Positions 50,739 to 62,173 of a DNA stretch of 64,000 nucleotides are shown one piece after another. The notes beneath the pieces are model-generated. The model was not told the DNA's origin, made no database searches, and worked only from the letters and a program-made list of their open reading frames with translations. A program made the translations under genes and the position numbers. Origin of the DNA: Paractinoplanes ovalisporus (lineage in GTDB: Bacteria; Actinomycetota; Actinomycetes; Mycobacteriales; Micromonosporaceae); NCBI RefSeq assembly GCF_016834655.1, contig NZ_JAENHP010000025.1, forward strand, positions 86,108 to 150,107, read 5' to 3'. How positions within the stretch are numbered: position 1 is the stretch's first letter; each line of letters opens with the position of its first letter.

Positions 50739-51434
50739 ATGAGATTGACCGTCGTCGCCGGCGCCGCGCTCGCGACCGCGCTGGGCGTCCGGATCGTCCG
50801 TTCACGACACCGGCGCTTCCTGCACCCGGACGGCCGCTCGTTCCCCGGCGAGCTCGAGGTGTGGGGTCTGCGCACGGGCGCGGACCTGATCGACCGGCCG
50901 GGCCGGCACCGGGTCACGGTGCGGATCTCCAAGGGCGGCGGCACCCGGCCCGGCCGCGCTGACGTGCTCGGCCTGGCCGTCCGCGTGCACGGCGACGAGC
51001 GCGACCTCGACCTGCTGCTGTCGACGTGCGGACAGGGCCGGATCTCCCGTCACCTGCCGGTGCCGCGGCGCACGTTCGACACCCTGTACGGCTCGATCCT
51101 GGCCTACCGCACCGGCACCCGACGCAAGATCTATCTGGCCGCCCGTCCCGACGAGCCGCTGGGCGCCGATCTCGCCACGATCGCGGAGGGCCGGATCCTC
51201 CTGTTCGCCGACGACCGTCCGTTCGGCCGGGTCGGCTTCGGACGCGCGCTCCCCGCCCGTACGGACGCCGAGCTCGCGTTCGACCCGATCCGGAACACCG
51301 CCCCCGACCTGCATCCGACCGGCGCGATCCACGGCACACGGGCTCTGGCCTACCGCCTCAGTCAGCGGTGGCGCGGGGCCCGGCCGGCCGACCCGGCACC
51401 CGGCGCCGTCGAGAGGACCGCCGCTCAGCGGTAG
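50739..51434 (+). CDS. Catalase-fold-like hypothetical protein
   Basis: A 231-aa protein with an uncleaved or cleaved hydrophobic start (LTVVAGAALATALGVRIV). Then comes a domain with FLHPDGRSFPGELEVWG, LIDRPGRHRVTVRISKGGGTRPGRADVLGLAVRV and GRILLFADDRPFGRVGFGRAL. This pattern resembles small heme-catalase-like proteins, but the heme-ligand Tyr and catalytic His are not evident. Function is unknown. The gene is divergent from the sensor operon and overlaps the treZ end by 10 nt. Confidence 0.6.
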   Translation: MRLTVVAGAALATALGVRIVRSRHRRFLHPDGRSFPGELEVWGLRTGADLIDRPGRHRVTVRISKGGGTRPGRADVLGLAVRVHGDERDLDLLLSTCGQGRISRHLPVPRRTFDTLYGSILAYRTGTRRKIYLAARPDEPLGADLATIAEGRILLFADDRPFGRVGFGRALPARTDAELAFDPIRNTAPDLHPTGAIHGTRALAYRLSQRWRGARPADPAPGAVERTAAQR

Positions 51435-53152
51435 GCGACGACGACCGCCGTCTCCGGGGGCAGCTCGACGCGGTCGCGCTGCAGCACGACGCCCTCGGAG
51501 GTGGCCAGCAGCACCTTGGACGGCACGTCACGCAGCGAGACCGTCTGTGGCGCGGGCGCCAGGTTGACCGCCACCGCGGTGTGGCCGCGACGCATCACCA
51601 GGTGCTGGTCGCCGTGCCAGACCTCGACCTGGTCGAGCCACGGGTCGGTCAGCTCGGGCCGGGCCCGCCGCAGCGCGATCAGCTTCTTGTAGAGGTCGAG
51701 GATCTCGGCGTGCCCCGGCTTGCCCAGCTCGGCCCAGTCCAGCTTGGACCGCCGGAACGTCTCGGGGTCCTGCGGGTCGGGCACCTCGGCCTCGGCCCAG
51801 CCGTGGGCCGCGAACTCGCGCCGCCGCCCGTTCTGCACCGCCGCCGCCAGCTCGGGCTCGGGGTGGCTGGTGAAGAACTGCCAGGGACTGCTGGCCGCCC
51901 ACTCCTCGCCCATGAACAGCATCGGCGTGAACGGCGAGGTCAGCAGCAGCGTGGCCCCGACCTTGAGCAGCCCGGGCGAGAGCGTGGCCGAGATCCGGTC
52001 GCCGATCGCGCGGTTGCCGATCTGGTCGTGGTCCTGCAGGAAGGCCACAAACCGATGTCCCGGCGTACGGGTCCGGTCCACCGGCCGTCCGTGGCGGCGT
52101 CCCCGGAAGCTGGAGTAGGTGCCGGCGTGGAAGAAGGCCCCGGTCAGCACCGTCTCGAGCGACTCCAGCGAGCCGAAGTCGCCGTAGTAGCCCTGCCGCT
52201 CGCCGGTCAGCAGCGCGTGCAGCACGTGGTGGATGTCGTCGTCCCACTGGGCGTTCAGCCCGTAGCCTCCGGCCTCGCGCGGCGTGATCAGCTTGGGGTC
52301 GTTGAGGTCGGACTCGGCGATCAGCGACAGCGGCCGCCCGAGGTGGGCCGACAGCGACTCGACCTCGACCGCCATCTGCTCGAGCAGGTGGATCGCCGAG
52401 TGGTCGGCCAGCGCGTGCACGGCGTCGAGCCGCAGCCCGTCGATGTGGTAGTCGCGCAGCCACATCAGCACGTTGTCGACGATGTAGCGGCGCACCTGGT
52501 CGGCGCCCGGCCCGTCCAGGTTGACCGAGGAGCCCCACGGGTTCGCACCGGCCTGGCTCAGGTAGGGCGCGAACATCGGGGCGTACGCGCCGGACGGGCC
52601 GAAGTGGTTGTAGACCACGTCGAGCACCACGCCCAGGCCCCGCTCGTGGGCGGCGTCGACGAAGCGCTTGAGCCCGTCGGGACCGCCGTACGCCTCGTGG
52701 GGCGCGAACCAGGCGACGCCGTCGTAACCCCAGTTGTACTCGCCGTTGAACGAGCCGACCGGCAGCAGCTCGACCAGGTCGACGCCGAGGTCGACGAGGT
52801 GGTCGAGGCGCTCGATGGCGGAGTCGAAGGTGCCCGCGGGCGTGAACGTGCCGACGTGCATCTCGTAGAGCACCGCGCCGGGCAGTTGGCGCCCGGTCCA
52901 GGCCTGGTCGGTCCACGCGAAGGCCGAGTGGTCGTAGACCCGGCTCGGCCCGTGCACCCCCTCGGGCTGCCAGGGCGACCGCGGGTCGGGCCGCTCCTCA
53001 CCCTCCAGCACGTACGAGTAGTCGGCGCCGGGGCCGGCGTCCGGCACGTCGAGGCGCCACCACCCGTCCGCGGCGCGTTCCATGTCCAGGACCTTTCCGG
53101 CCACCGAGAGACGAACGGTCTTCTCCGGAGCCCACACCTCAAAAAACGTCAT
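51425..53152 (-). CDS. treZ: Maltooligosyltrehalose trehalohydrolase
   Basis: A 575-aa GH13 enzyme that releases trehalose from maltooligosyl-trehalose. An N-terminal CBM48-like domain (MTFFEVWAPEKTVRLSVAGK) precedes the barrel. Catalytic blocks are GLRLDAVHALAD (Asp, about 241), SLIAESDLNDPKL (Glu, about 280) and FLQDHDQIGNRAIGDR (Asp, about 375). VVYNHFGPSGAY is the region-I signature and NPWGSSVNLDG is typical of TreZ. The ATG overlaps the treY stop by 4 nt (ATGA). A continuous open frame on the same strand reaches 55111, but the part beyond 53152 is a shadow of treY. Confidence 0.95.
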   Translation of the reverse strand: MTFFEVWAPEKTVRLSVAGKVLDMERAADGWWRLDVPDAGPGADYSYVLEGEERPDPRSPWQPEGVHGPSRVYDHSAFAWTDQAWTGRQLPGAVLYEMHVGTFTPAGTFDSAIERLDHLVDLGVDLVELLPVGSFNGEYNWGYDGVAWFAPHEAYGGPDGLKRFVDAAHERGLGVVLDVVYNHFGPSGAYAPMFAPYLSQAGANPWGSSVNLDGPGADQVRRYIVDNVLMWLRDYHIDGLRLDAVHALADHSAIHLLEQMAVEVESLSAHLGRPLSLIAESDLNDPKLITPREAGGYGLNAQWDDDIHHVLHALLTGERQGYYGDFGSLESLETVLTGAFFHAGTYSSFRGRRHGRPVDRTRTPGHRFVAFLQDHDQIGNRAIGDRISATLSPGLLKVGATLLLTSPFTPMLFMGEEWAASSPWQFFTSHPEPELAAAVQNGRRREFAAHGWAEAEVPDPQDPETFRRSKLDWAELGKPGHAEILDLYKKLIALRRARPELTDPWLDQVEVWHGDQHLVMRRGHTAVAVNLAPAPQTVSLRDVPSKVLLATSEGVVLQRDRVELPPETAVVVAYR

Positions 53153-55419
53153 TTCTCTTTCACCAGGAGAGCGACGGGGTACGTACGCAGGAGCTCGGCC
53201 ACCGAGAGGCGGTTCCCGCCGTAGCTGGTATTCGTGAACACTTCCGTCCAGCTGTGACCGTCGAGTGAAACTTCGGTGTCGCCCCAGCCGCCGTGGCGTG
53301 ACAATCCGACCGGCAGCCGGGTGGCGATCGTCACGGCGCCGCCGCGGTCGAAGCCCAGCAGGTGTTCGCCGACCCGCCCCTCGGCGAAGACCGGCCGGTA
53401 GCCCGCGAACAGTTCCGGACGCTGCCGGCGCAGGCGCAGGGCGCGGCTGGTGACGAGCAGTTTGGCCGCGCCGGTCTCGTCCACCGGCGGCAGCCAGCCG
53501 TCGTCGATGCGGGCCAGCAGCTCGCGGCGGGCGGCGAAGTCGACCGGGCGGCGGTTGTCCGGGTCGACCAGCGAGAAGTCCCAGAGCTCGCTGCCCTGAT
53601 AGACGTCGGGCACGCCGGGCATGGTCAGCTGGACGACCTTCTGGCCGAGCGAGTTGACCCAGCCGGGCGGCGTGATCGACGCGGCGAAGTCGGCGACCTC
53701 GCGGTGCAGGGCCGGGTCGTCGTAGATCCGGTCGACCATCGCGCGCAGCGCCGTCTCGAAACCCTCGTCGGGCTGGGTCCAGCTGGTCGCGCTGGCGGCC
53801 TCCTTGGCGGCCTTGAGCGCGTACGCCTGAAGCCTCTCCCGCGACAACGGCCAGGCGCCGACCGCGGCCTGCCACACGAGGTGCGCGAGGGCCGGGTCGG
53901 GCAGCGGGGCGATGCGCACCCAGCGGCGCACCACCTCGGTCCAGTCCCCGGGCACCTCGGAGAGAACGGCGAGCCGGGCCCGTACGTCCTCGCTCCGCTT
54001 GGTGTCGTGGGTGGAGAGCGAGGTCATCGCGTCGGGCCAGGTGCGGCGGCGTTCCTCGTTGGCGTCGTGGAACTCGTCGGGGGTGACGCCGAAGTCGGTG
54101 GGGTCGTTGCCCACCTCGTTGCGGGCGGTGAACCGGGTCCAGCGGTAGAACGCGGTGTCCTCGACGCCCTTGGCCATCACGGCCCCGGTGAACTGCTGGA
54201 ACCGGGCGGCCAGCTCGTCCGACGGGTTGCGCAGCCGCGCGAGGAGCTGGTCGAGCACGGGGATCAGCTGCGGGCGACGGCGACCGGCCTCGGCTCGGGC
54301 CTTGGCGAGCTGGCGGGATCCGTACGGCAGGTAGGACCGGTAGACCGGGAAGCACGCGGCCAGCTCGGCCAGGGCACGCGGAGCGGCCTCGACCTCGGGC
54401 ACGAGCCGGGCCATGCGGGCCAGTTCGGCCGCCAGCAGCTTGGTGGCCGCCGTGTGCTTGGTCTCGTGCACCAGGTCCTGCCAGGACAACTCGCTGCCGG
54501 TCAGGTGGTGCTGCAGGGTGTCGAAGAAGGCCTCGGTGCCGGGGTCGACGAAGACGCCACCGACCTCGGCCAGGGCGTCGTACCCGGTGGTTCCGGCCAC
54601 GGGCCAGGCCGGCATCTCCTCGCCCGGTTCGAGGATCTTCTCGACCACGATCCAGGCCTCGGGGGCCGCGTGGCGAAGGCGGTCGAAGTACGCCCCGGGG
54701 TCCCGCAGCCCGTCCGGGTGGTCGACGCGCAGGCCCTGCACCATGCCCTCGTTGACCCAGCGCAGGATCTCGGCGTGGGTGGCGTCGAAGACCTTCGGGT
54801 CCTCGACCCGCAGCCCGGCCAGGTCGACGATCGAGAAGAACCGGCGGTAGTTGAGCTCGCTGTCGCCGCGCCGCCAGTTGACCAGCTCGTAGTGCTGCCG
54901 GTCGTGGACCTCCAGCGGCGTGCCCTCGCCGGTGCCGTCGGCGATCGGGAAGCGCTTGTCGTAGTAGCGCAGCTCGCCGTCCTCGAGCCGCAGGTCGTCC
55001 AGCGCGTCGGGCGAGTCGGCCAGGGTCGGCAGCAGGATCCGGCCGCGTGACCAGTCGATGTCGTAGAAATCGGCGAACTCCGACTCGCGACCCCGGCGCA
55101 GGACGTCCCACCAGGTCGGGTTGGCGGACGGCACCGCCACCCCGGCGTGGTTGGGAACGATGTCGACGACCAGGCCGAGGCCGGCGTTCTTCAGCGAAGC
55201 GGACAGATCACCAAGAGCGGACGGGCCACCCAGCGCCGGGTTGACCGCCGAGTGGTCGACGACGTCGTAGCCGTGCTCGGAACCAGGAGTCGCGGTGAGC
55301 AGAGGAGCCGTGTAGAGGTGGCTCACCCCGAGGTCGGCCAGGTAGTCGGCCAGCTCGGCAGTGGCTCTCAAGTCGAATTCGGGGCGGACCTGGACTCGAT
55401 AGGTTCCGGAAGGGAGCAA
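53149..55419 (-). CDS. treY: Maltooligosyltrehalose synthase
   Basis: A 756-aa GH13 enzyme that turns the reducing-end alpha-1,4 bond of maltodextrin into an alpha,alpha-1,1 bond. Signatures are PSGTYRVQVRPEFDLRATAE, SHLYTAPLLTATPGSEHGYD, GLRVDHPDGLRDP (catalytic Asp, about 231), WIVVEKILEPGEEMP (Glu, about 257), VEDTAFYRWTRF and STHDTKRSEDVRAR (Asp, about 473). I choose a TTG at 55419, 2 nt after the glgX stop, with AGGACGG about 8 nt upstream. No ATG or GTG is available at the conserved start. Middle gene of glgX-treY-treZ. Confidence 0.93.
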   Translation of the reverse strand: MLPSGTYRVQVRPEFDLRATAELADYLADLGVSHLYTAPLLTATPGSEHGYDVVDHSAVNPALGGPSALGDLSASLKNAGLGLVVDIVPNHAGVAVPSANPTWWDVLRRGRESEFADFYDIDWSRGRILLPTLADSPDALDDLRLEDGELRYYDKRFPIADGTGEGTPLEVHDRQHYELVNWRRGDSELNYRRFFSIVDLAGLRVEDPKVFDATHAEILRWVNEGMVQGLRVDHPDGLRDPGAYFDRLRHAAPEAWIVVEKILEPGEEMPAWPVAGTTGYDALAEVGGVFVDPGTEAFFDTLQHHLTGSELSWQDLVHETKHTAATKLLAAELARMARLVPEVEAAPRALAELAACFPVYRSYLPYGSRQLAKARAEAGRRRPQLIPVLDQLLARLRNPSDELAARFQQFTGAVMAKGVEDTAFYRWTRFTARNEVGNDPTDFGVTPDEFHDANEERRRTWPDAMTSLSTHDTKRSEDVRARLAVLSEVPGDWTEVVRRWVRIAPLPDPALAHLVWQAAVGAWPLSRERLQAYALKAAKEAASATSWTQPDEGFETALRAMVDRIYDDPALHREVADFAASITPPGWVNSLGQKVVQLTMPGVPDVYQGSELWDFSLVDPDNRRPVDFAARRELLARIDDGWLPPVDETGAAKLLVTSRALRLRRQRPELFAGYRPVFAEGRVGEHLLGFDRGGAVTIATRLPVGLSRHGGWGDTEVSLDGHSWTEVFTNTSYGGNRLSVAELLRTYPVALLVKEK

Positions 55420-55421
55420 GG

Positions 55422-57533
<2,112 letters not shown>

Positions 57534-57705
57534 GTCGTGCTCCCACCCCTCGACCGTCGGTGCGCTGCGAGGATCCACAGCGGGCGGCACCGGGCGTGCG
57601 GTGTGATTCCCGCACGGGTGCCGTCTCAATCCTGAGCGTCATTCTTTCCGATGCCCGCGGAGCCGTCCGCATGACTGTCCGCATTCCCCGCGCACGAGGG
57701 ATGGC

Positions 57706-58611
57706 TCACACCAGCCGGCTGGCGTAAATCGCCAGATTTGTGTACGCGGCGGACAGCGCCGGCACCGGCACGTCGTGCTTGGCCGCCTCGGCCACGAAGT
57801 CACCCAGGATCGCGTCGGCCTCGACCGGCTCACCGCGCATCATGTCGCGGTACATCGACGAGGTCATCCGCTCGTCGGTGGCAAGGCCGTCGCGCAGCAC
57901 CTTGACCGCCCCCGGCCGCGGGGCGTGCCCGGCCGCGGTGGCGATCGCCATCGACTCGGCCGCGATCCGCGCTCCGAACGCCGTGCCGCCGGGCGCCCGG
58001 TTGATGTCGCCGACCGGGGCCCGCATGAGCGTGGTGGCCGCGCCCAGGCTGGCCAGGAACACCCATTTCTCCCACATGTCCTGGACGACGGTCGGCGTCG
58101 CGAACGCGTCGAACCCGGCCCCGCCGAGGGCCTCGGCCACGGCGGCGACCCGCGGGTCGTCCAGCCCGCCGGACAGCGGCCCGAACGCGATGCGCTGCAG
58201 GCCGGTCATCCGGACGATCCGCCCGTCGGGGGTCACGTCGGCGTGGATCATGCAGACGCCGCCCCAGGCCCGCTCGCGGCCGAACGCCGCGACCATCCGC
58301 TCGACGTGCCGCATGCCGTTGAGCAGCGGGACGACGACCGTGCCGGGGCCCACGGCGGGCGCGACGTCGGCCAGCGCCTGCTCCAGGTGGAAGCTCTTCA
58401 CGGCCAGGAGCACGAGGTCGTACGGGCCGTCGAGGCGATCCGCGGTGACCGTACGGGGTGTGACAGTGGTCTCGTCGAGCCGCAGACCGTGCTCGGCCAG
58501 GTGGGCCGCGCGCCCCGGCCGTACGAGAAAGGTGACGTCTCGACCGGCGATCGCGAGCAATCCACCGAAATGTCCGCCGGTCGCCCCCGCGCCTACGACA
58601 AGTATCCGCAC
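57706..58611 (-). CDS. 2-dehydropantoate 2-reductase family protein (ApbA/PanE)
   Basis: A 301-aa NADPH-dependent ketoacid reductase. NADP-binding VRILVVGAGATGGHFGGLLA is at the N-terminus, followed by FLVRPGRAAHL, LLAVKSFHLEQAL and VVPLLNGMRHVERM. The catalytic Lys lies in DMWEKWVFLASLGAATTLM (about 181), with the late Glu/Ser-containing helix SMYRDMMRGEPVEADAILGDFV. It may reduce ketopantoate for CoA synthesis, but many genomes hold several paralogues, and no other pan gene is near. The start is a GTG at 58611 with a possible -10 TAGGCT at 58620-58625. Confidence 0.85.
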   Translation of the reverse strand: MRILVVGAGATGGHFGGLLAIAGRDVTFLVRPGRAAHLAEHGLRLDETTVTPRTVTADRLDGPYDLVLLAVKSFHLEQALADVAPAVGPGTVVVPLLNGMRHVERMVAAFGRERAWGGVCMIHADVTPDGRIVRMTGLQRIAFGPLSGGLDDPRVAAVAEALGGAGFDAFATPTVVQDMWEKWVFLASLGAATTLMRAPVGDINRAPGGTAFGARIAAESMAIATAAGHAPRPGAVKVLRDGLATDERMTSSMYRDMMRGEPVEADAILGDFVAEAAKHDVPVPALSAAYTNLAIYASRLV

Positions 58612-58660
58612 GGATACCGAGCCTATCGTCCGTGCCTGGTCAGGGGCCCCGCGTGACCCA

Positions 58661-58677
58661 TAGGATCTGCGGCTATG
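58661..58677 (+). promoter_or_regulatory. -10 box of the KhtT-like gene
   Basis: TAGGAT at 58661-58666 ends 8 nt before the ATG at 58675. No ribosome site is seen, so a leaderless or near-leaderless transcript is likely. The divergent reductase gene has TAGGCT on the other strand 36 nt away. Confidence 0.4.
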
Positions 58678-58905
58678 GGCAAAGGCGTTCACATCCAGGA
58701 GCTTCCCGGCCTCGGTACCCGATACGACATCGACCTCCGCTCGAGCAACGGCGAGCGCGTGTCGATCGTGGTGGGCCGCGACGGCAAGCGCCACCTCTAC
58801 GTCTTCACCTCCCGCAGTGACGAGCCGGCCGCGGTCGTCGAGCTGACCGAGGAGCAGGCACGCAAGATCGGTGCCGTGCTCGGCGGCACCTTCTTCACCG
58901 ACTGA
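58675..58905 (+). CDS. Short KhtT-like antiporter regulatory protein (N-terminal domain only)
   Basis: A 76-aa protein: HIQELPGLGTRYDIDLRSSN, GERVSIVVGRDGKRHLYVF, PAAVVELTEEQARKIGAVLGG. This matches the N-terminal domain of the cation:proton antiporter regulatory subunit KhtT/TrkA type. The TrkA-C ligand-binding domain that normally follows (about 80-90 aa) is missing, and the frame ends normally at FFTD. It lies 14 nt before the antiporter gene, so it is presumably its partner. Confidence 0.75.
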   Translation: MGKGVHIQELPGLGTRYDIDLRSSNGERVSIVVGRDGKRHLYVFTSRSDEPAAVVELTEEQARKIGAVLGGTFFTD

Positions 58906-58919
58906 GCGGAACGGACCAC

Positions 58920-60398
58920 GTGCACGCGAACCTCATCGGGCTCGGCGCCCTGATCCTCGTGGCCGGCCTGCTCGCCCGTTTCGGGCGGCGCATGGGCCTG
59001 CCCACCGTTCCCTTCTTCATGCTGGCGGGCATCCTGCTCGGCCCCAGCACGGGCGGCCCGGTCGCCTTCGACCACCCCGAAGACCTTGACATGCTGGCCC
59101 TGTTCGGGCTGGTCATCCTGCTGTTCCACCTGGGCCTGGAGTTCCCGGTGGAACAGGTTCTGGGCAGCGGCAAACGGCTGTTCTGGGCGGCCGGGGCCTA
59201 CATCGGCATCAACATCGGGGCCGGCCTGGCCCTCGGCTTCTCGATGGGCTGGGGCACCAAGGAGGCGTTCGTGATCGCCGGCGCGGTCGGCATCTCATCG
59301 TCGGCCATCGCCACCAAGCTGCTGATCGAGATGCGCCGGCTGGCCAACGCCGAGACCCCGGTCATCCTCGGCATCATCGTCATCGAAGACCTGTTCCTGG
59401 CGTTCTACCTGGCCCTGCTCAGCCCGATCCTGGAGGGCGCGAGCTCGGCCGGCGAGCTGATCCTCAACATCGGCATCAGCTTCGGCTACCTGGTCGCGCT
59501 GTTCGCGGTGGCCCGCTGGGGCGCCCGCTGGATCGGCAAGGTGCTCGACAGCCGCGAGGACGAGATCGTCGCGATCATCATGATCGGCCTCGTGGTGCTG
59601 GTCGCCGGGCTGTCGGCCGAGATCGGCGTCTCCGACGCGATCGGCGCGCTGATGATCGGCCTGGTCGTGGCCCGCACCTCGATCCGGGAACGGGCGGAAC
59701 GCATCGCGGTGCCGCTGCGCGACGTGTTCGCCGCGATCTTCTTCATCGCGTTCGGCCTGAGCATCGACGTCGGCGCCATCGGCTCGGTGATCTGGCCGGT
59801 GCTGATCGCGGTCGGCATCACGGTCGTCACCAACGTCACGGCCGGCCTGATCACGGCCCGGCTGTTCGGCCTCAACCAGCGCGGCGCGGCCAACGTCGGC
59901 CTGACCGTGCTCGGCCGTGGCGAGTTCTCGCTGATCCTGGCCACGCTGGCCCTCGGCGCCGGGCTGGACGAGCGGGTCGGCCCGTTCATCGCGCTCTACG
60001 TGCTGATCCTCGCGGTGGTGGCGCCGATCGTGGCGGCCAACTCGAAATACCTGGCCCGGGTCATCCCCGACCGTCTGCTGCACGACCGCTGGCGGTACGT
60101 CCGCGAGGAGACGATCAGCACGGCCTGCACCCACCTCGACCGGATCCAGATCACCGAGACCGACGAGGACGAGTGCAAGGAGTGCGTCGAGATCGGCGAC
60201 ACCTGGGTGCAGCTGCGCATGTGCCTGGTCTGCGGCCACGTGGCCTGCTGTGACGACTCGACCAACAAGCATGCGACAGCCCACTACGAGGACAGCCGGC
60301 ACCCGCTGATCCGCTCGCTCGAGGACGGCGACGGCTGGCAGTACTGCTACGAGGACCAGTCGCTGGTCCGGGAGCCGGCCGGTTCCAGCCGGTCCTGA
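58920..60398 (+). CDS. CPA2 cation:proton antiporter fused to a UBP-type zinc finger
   Basis: A 492-aa fusion. Residues 1-385 form a Kef/KhtU-like monovalent cation:proton antiporter with about 12 helices, including LLFHLGLEFPVEQVL, VGISSSAIATKLLIEM, IIVIEDLFLAFYLALLSP and VGLTVLGRGEFSLILATLAL. Residues about 400-480 form a UBP zinc finger: CTHLDR, CKECVEIG, WVQLRMCLVCGHVACC, KHATAHYEDSRHPL and WQYCYED, with all zinc ligands in place. Stand-alone actinomycete UBP fingers are usually of unknown function. Here the finger should hang in the cytoplasm, perhaps sensing or recruiting a partner. The start is a GTG at 58920. Confidence 0.88.
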   Translation: MHANLIGLGALILVAGLLARFGRRMGLPTVPFFMLAGILLGPSTGGPVAFDHPEDLDMLALFGLVILLFHLGLEFPVEQVLGSGKRLFWAAGAYIGINIGAGLALGFSMGWGTKEAFVIAGAVGISSSAIATKLLIEMRRLANAETPVILGIIVIEDLFLAFYLALLSPILEGASSAGELILNIGISFGYLVALFAVARWGARWIGKVLDSREDEIVAIIMIGLVVLVAGLSAEIGVSDAIGALMIGLVVARTSIRERAERIAVPLRDVFAAIFFIAFGLSIDVGAIGSVIWPVLIAVGITVVTNVTAGLITARLFGLNQRGAANVGLTVLGRGEFSLILATLALGAGLDERVGPFIALYVLILAVVAPIVAANSKYLARVIPDRLLHDRWRYVREETISTACTHLDRIQITETDEDECKECVEIGDTWVQLRMCLVCGHVACCDDSTNKHATAHYEDSRHPLIRSLEDGDGWQYCYEDQSLVREPAGSSRS

Positions 60399-60452
60399 TC
60401 TGAGCACTCGTACTCACGTGTGCGACCCGCCCGTCGCGAAAGGCTGTCGCGC

Positions 60453-61442
60453 ATGAATGCTGGGATAACCGGAGTCGCGTACGCCCTGCCGGCCCGGACC
60501 GAGCTGACCGACGACCTGCAACAGCGGGTCGCGGACGGCCTGCCGGTGCCGGCCGGGCTGTTCCGCCGCACCACCGGCATCGTCCGGCGGCAGGTCGCGG
60601 CCGACGGCGAGTACGCGTCCGACCTGGCGATCGACGCCGCCACCAAGGTGCTGGCGGACACCGGCACCGACCCGCTCGACGTCGACCTGCTGCTGTTCGC
60701 CAGCGCCACCCGGGACATGACCGAACCCGCCACCGCGCACGTCGTGCAGGCCGCGCTGGGCAGCCGGGCCCACGCCCTGGACGTCACCAACGCGTGCAAC
60801 AGCTTCCTCAACGGCATCGACCTGGCCCGCTCGATGATCCTGACCGGTCGCGCCCGCAAGGCCCTGGTGGTGACCGGCGAGACCCCGACCCGGGCGATGC
60901 GGTCGCGTCTGGACGGGCTGTCCCAGGCCCGGGAGGCGTTCGCCGGTTACACGTTCGGCGACGCGGGCGCGGCGGTGCTGGTCGAGCCGGTCGCGTCCGG
61001 CGGCATCGTCGACGTCGACACCGAGACGCACTCCGAGCACTGGGAGGTCGGCGGCATCTTCGGCGGCGGCTCCCGGCACCCGCGCAGCGTCGAGCACACC
61101 TACTTCACCGGCGACGGTACGAGACTGCGGACGGTCTTCGAACGCATCGGCGCCGGCCTGATCGAGCGGGTCGCCGCCCGTACGGGATGGGGCTGGTCCG
61201 ACTACGCCAGGGTGCTCGTGCACCAGGTGACGCTGCCCTACCTGGAACGCTTCGTGGCGGTCACCGGGGTGCCGCGCGACAAGCTCGAGGTGACGGTCAC
61301 CGAGCTGGGAAACGTGGCGTCGGCCTCGATCGGGGTGCAGCTGGGACGCGTACGGGAGGAACTGAGGCCGGGCGACCGGGTGCTGATGATCGGCCTGGGC
61401 GGCGGCGTGAGCCTGATGACGATGGTCTGGGAGGTCTCGTGA
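60453..61442 (+). CDS. KAS III-like/OleA-like ketoacyl synthase
   Basis: A 329-aa thiolase-fold condensing enzyme. The catalytic triad is intact: Cys in DVTNACNSFLNG (about 115), His in VLVHQVTLPYLERF (about 256) and Asn in ELGNVASASIG (about 287). FASATRDMTEPATAHVVQAAL and TFGDAGAAVLVEP are typical of FabH and OleA relatives. It would condense an acyl thioester with malonyl-ACP or a second acyl-CoA. It starts a three-gene overlapping operon with a GT2 and an adenylate-forming enzyme; no acyl carrier protein is seen. Weak ribosome site (AAAGG at about 11 nt). Confidence 0.85.
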   Translation: MNAGITGVAYALPARTELTDDLQQRVADGLPVPAGLFRRTTGIVRRQVAADGEYASDLAIDAATKVLADTGTDPLDVDLLLFASATRDMTEPATAHVVQAALGSRAHALDVTNACNSFLNGIDLARSMILTGRARKALVVTGETPTRAMRSRLDGLSQAREAFAGYTFGDAGAAVLVEPVASGGIVDVDTETHSEHWEVGGIFGGGSRHPRSVEHTYFTGDGTRLRTVFERIGAGLIERVAARTGWGWSDYARVLVHQVTLPYLERFVAVTGVPRDKLEVTVTELGNVASASIGVQLGRVREELRPGDRVLMIGLGGGVSLMTMVWEVS

Positions 61443-62173
61443 GCACGCCGCTGTGGGTGATCGTCCCCGCCTGGAACGAGGGCGCCCGCATCGGCGCCAC
61501 CCTGGACGCGCTCGCCGCGCAGACCGACACCGACTTCACGCTGCTGGTGGTCGACAACAACTCGACCGACGACACGCGCGAGGTGGTCGGCCGTTTCCGC
61601 GCCCCGTTCCCGATCCACCTGCTGGTCGAGCCCGAGAAGGGGGTGGGCTGCGCGGTCGACACCGGCTTCCGGCACGCCATCGCCGCCGGGGCGGTGCTCC
61701 TCGCCCGTACGGACGCCGACTGTCTGCCCGAACCCGGCTGGGTCGCCGCCGCCCGCTCGGCGCTGGTCTCCGGCGGCGGACTCGCGTGCGGCCGCATCAC
61801 CGCCCGCCGCGACGAGCACGGCCCGTTCGGACGCGCGTTCTTCCGCACCCTCGTCGTGCTGGCGGCGAGCTTCGGCCGGATCCGTCCCGCGCATCGGGCC
61901 CCCGAGTTCAAGGCGCCCTACCGGATGCACGCGGGCAACAACATGGCGATCACGGCGGCGCTGTACGAGGCGTGCGGCGGCATGCCCCGGCGCCCCTCCC
62001 CCACCGACCGCACGTTCCTCAACCGGGTGCGGCGCACCACCCCCGCCATCGTGCACAGCCGGCACATGGTGGTCGCCAACTCGACCCGTCGGATCCGGGC
62101 GTACGGGGTGGTCGGCACCGCGAAGTGGTACCTCGACCGCGGCAGCGGCCGGCACTCGGCGGACCCGCGCTGA
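61439..62173 (+). CDS. Glycosyltransferase family 2
   Basis: A 244-aa GT-A enzyme: VIVPAWNEGARIGATLDAL at the start, LLVVDNNSTDDTREVV (about 30-46), then the DxD-like metal site ARTDADCLPEPGWV (about 91-104). No membrane helix is evident, so it is probably soluble or peripheral. The late catalytic acid and the acceptor cannot be assigned. Its GTG overlaps the KAS III stop by 4 nt, and its own stop overlaps the next start (TGATG), so the three proteins are made together. Confidence 0.85.
   Translation: MSTPLWVIVPAWNEGARIGATLDALAAQTDTDFTLLVVDNNSTDDTREVVGRFRAPFPIHLLVEPEKGVGCAVDTGFRHAIAAGAVLLARTDADCLPEPGWVAAARSALVSGGGLACGRITARRDEHGPFGRAFFRTLVVLAASFGRIRPAHRAPEFKAPYRMHAGNNMAITAALYEACGGMPRRPSPTDRTFLNRVRRTTPAIVHSRHMVVANSTRRIRAYGVVGTAKWYLDRGSGRHSADPR

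Noticed and set aside
51425..55111. One continuous open frame of 1228 codons covering treZ and most of treY on the minus strand
   Set aside because: Only the part up to 53152 reads as TreZ. Beyond it the frame is low-complexity Arg/Gly/Pro translation, while the true TreY lies in another frame and overlaps treZ by 4 nt.
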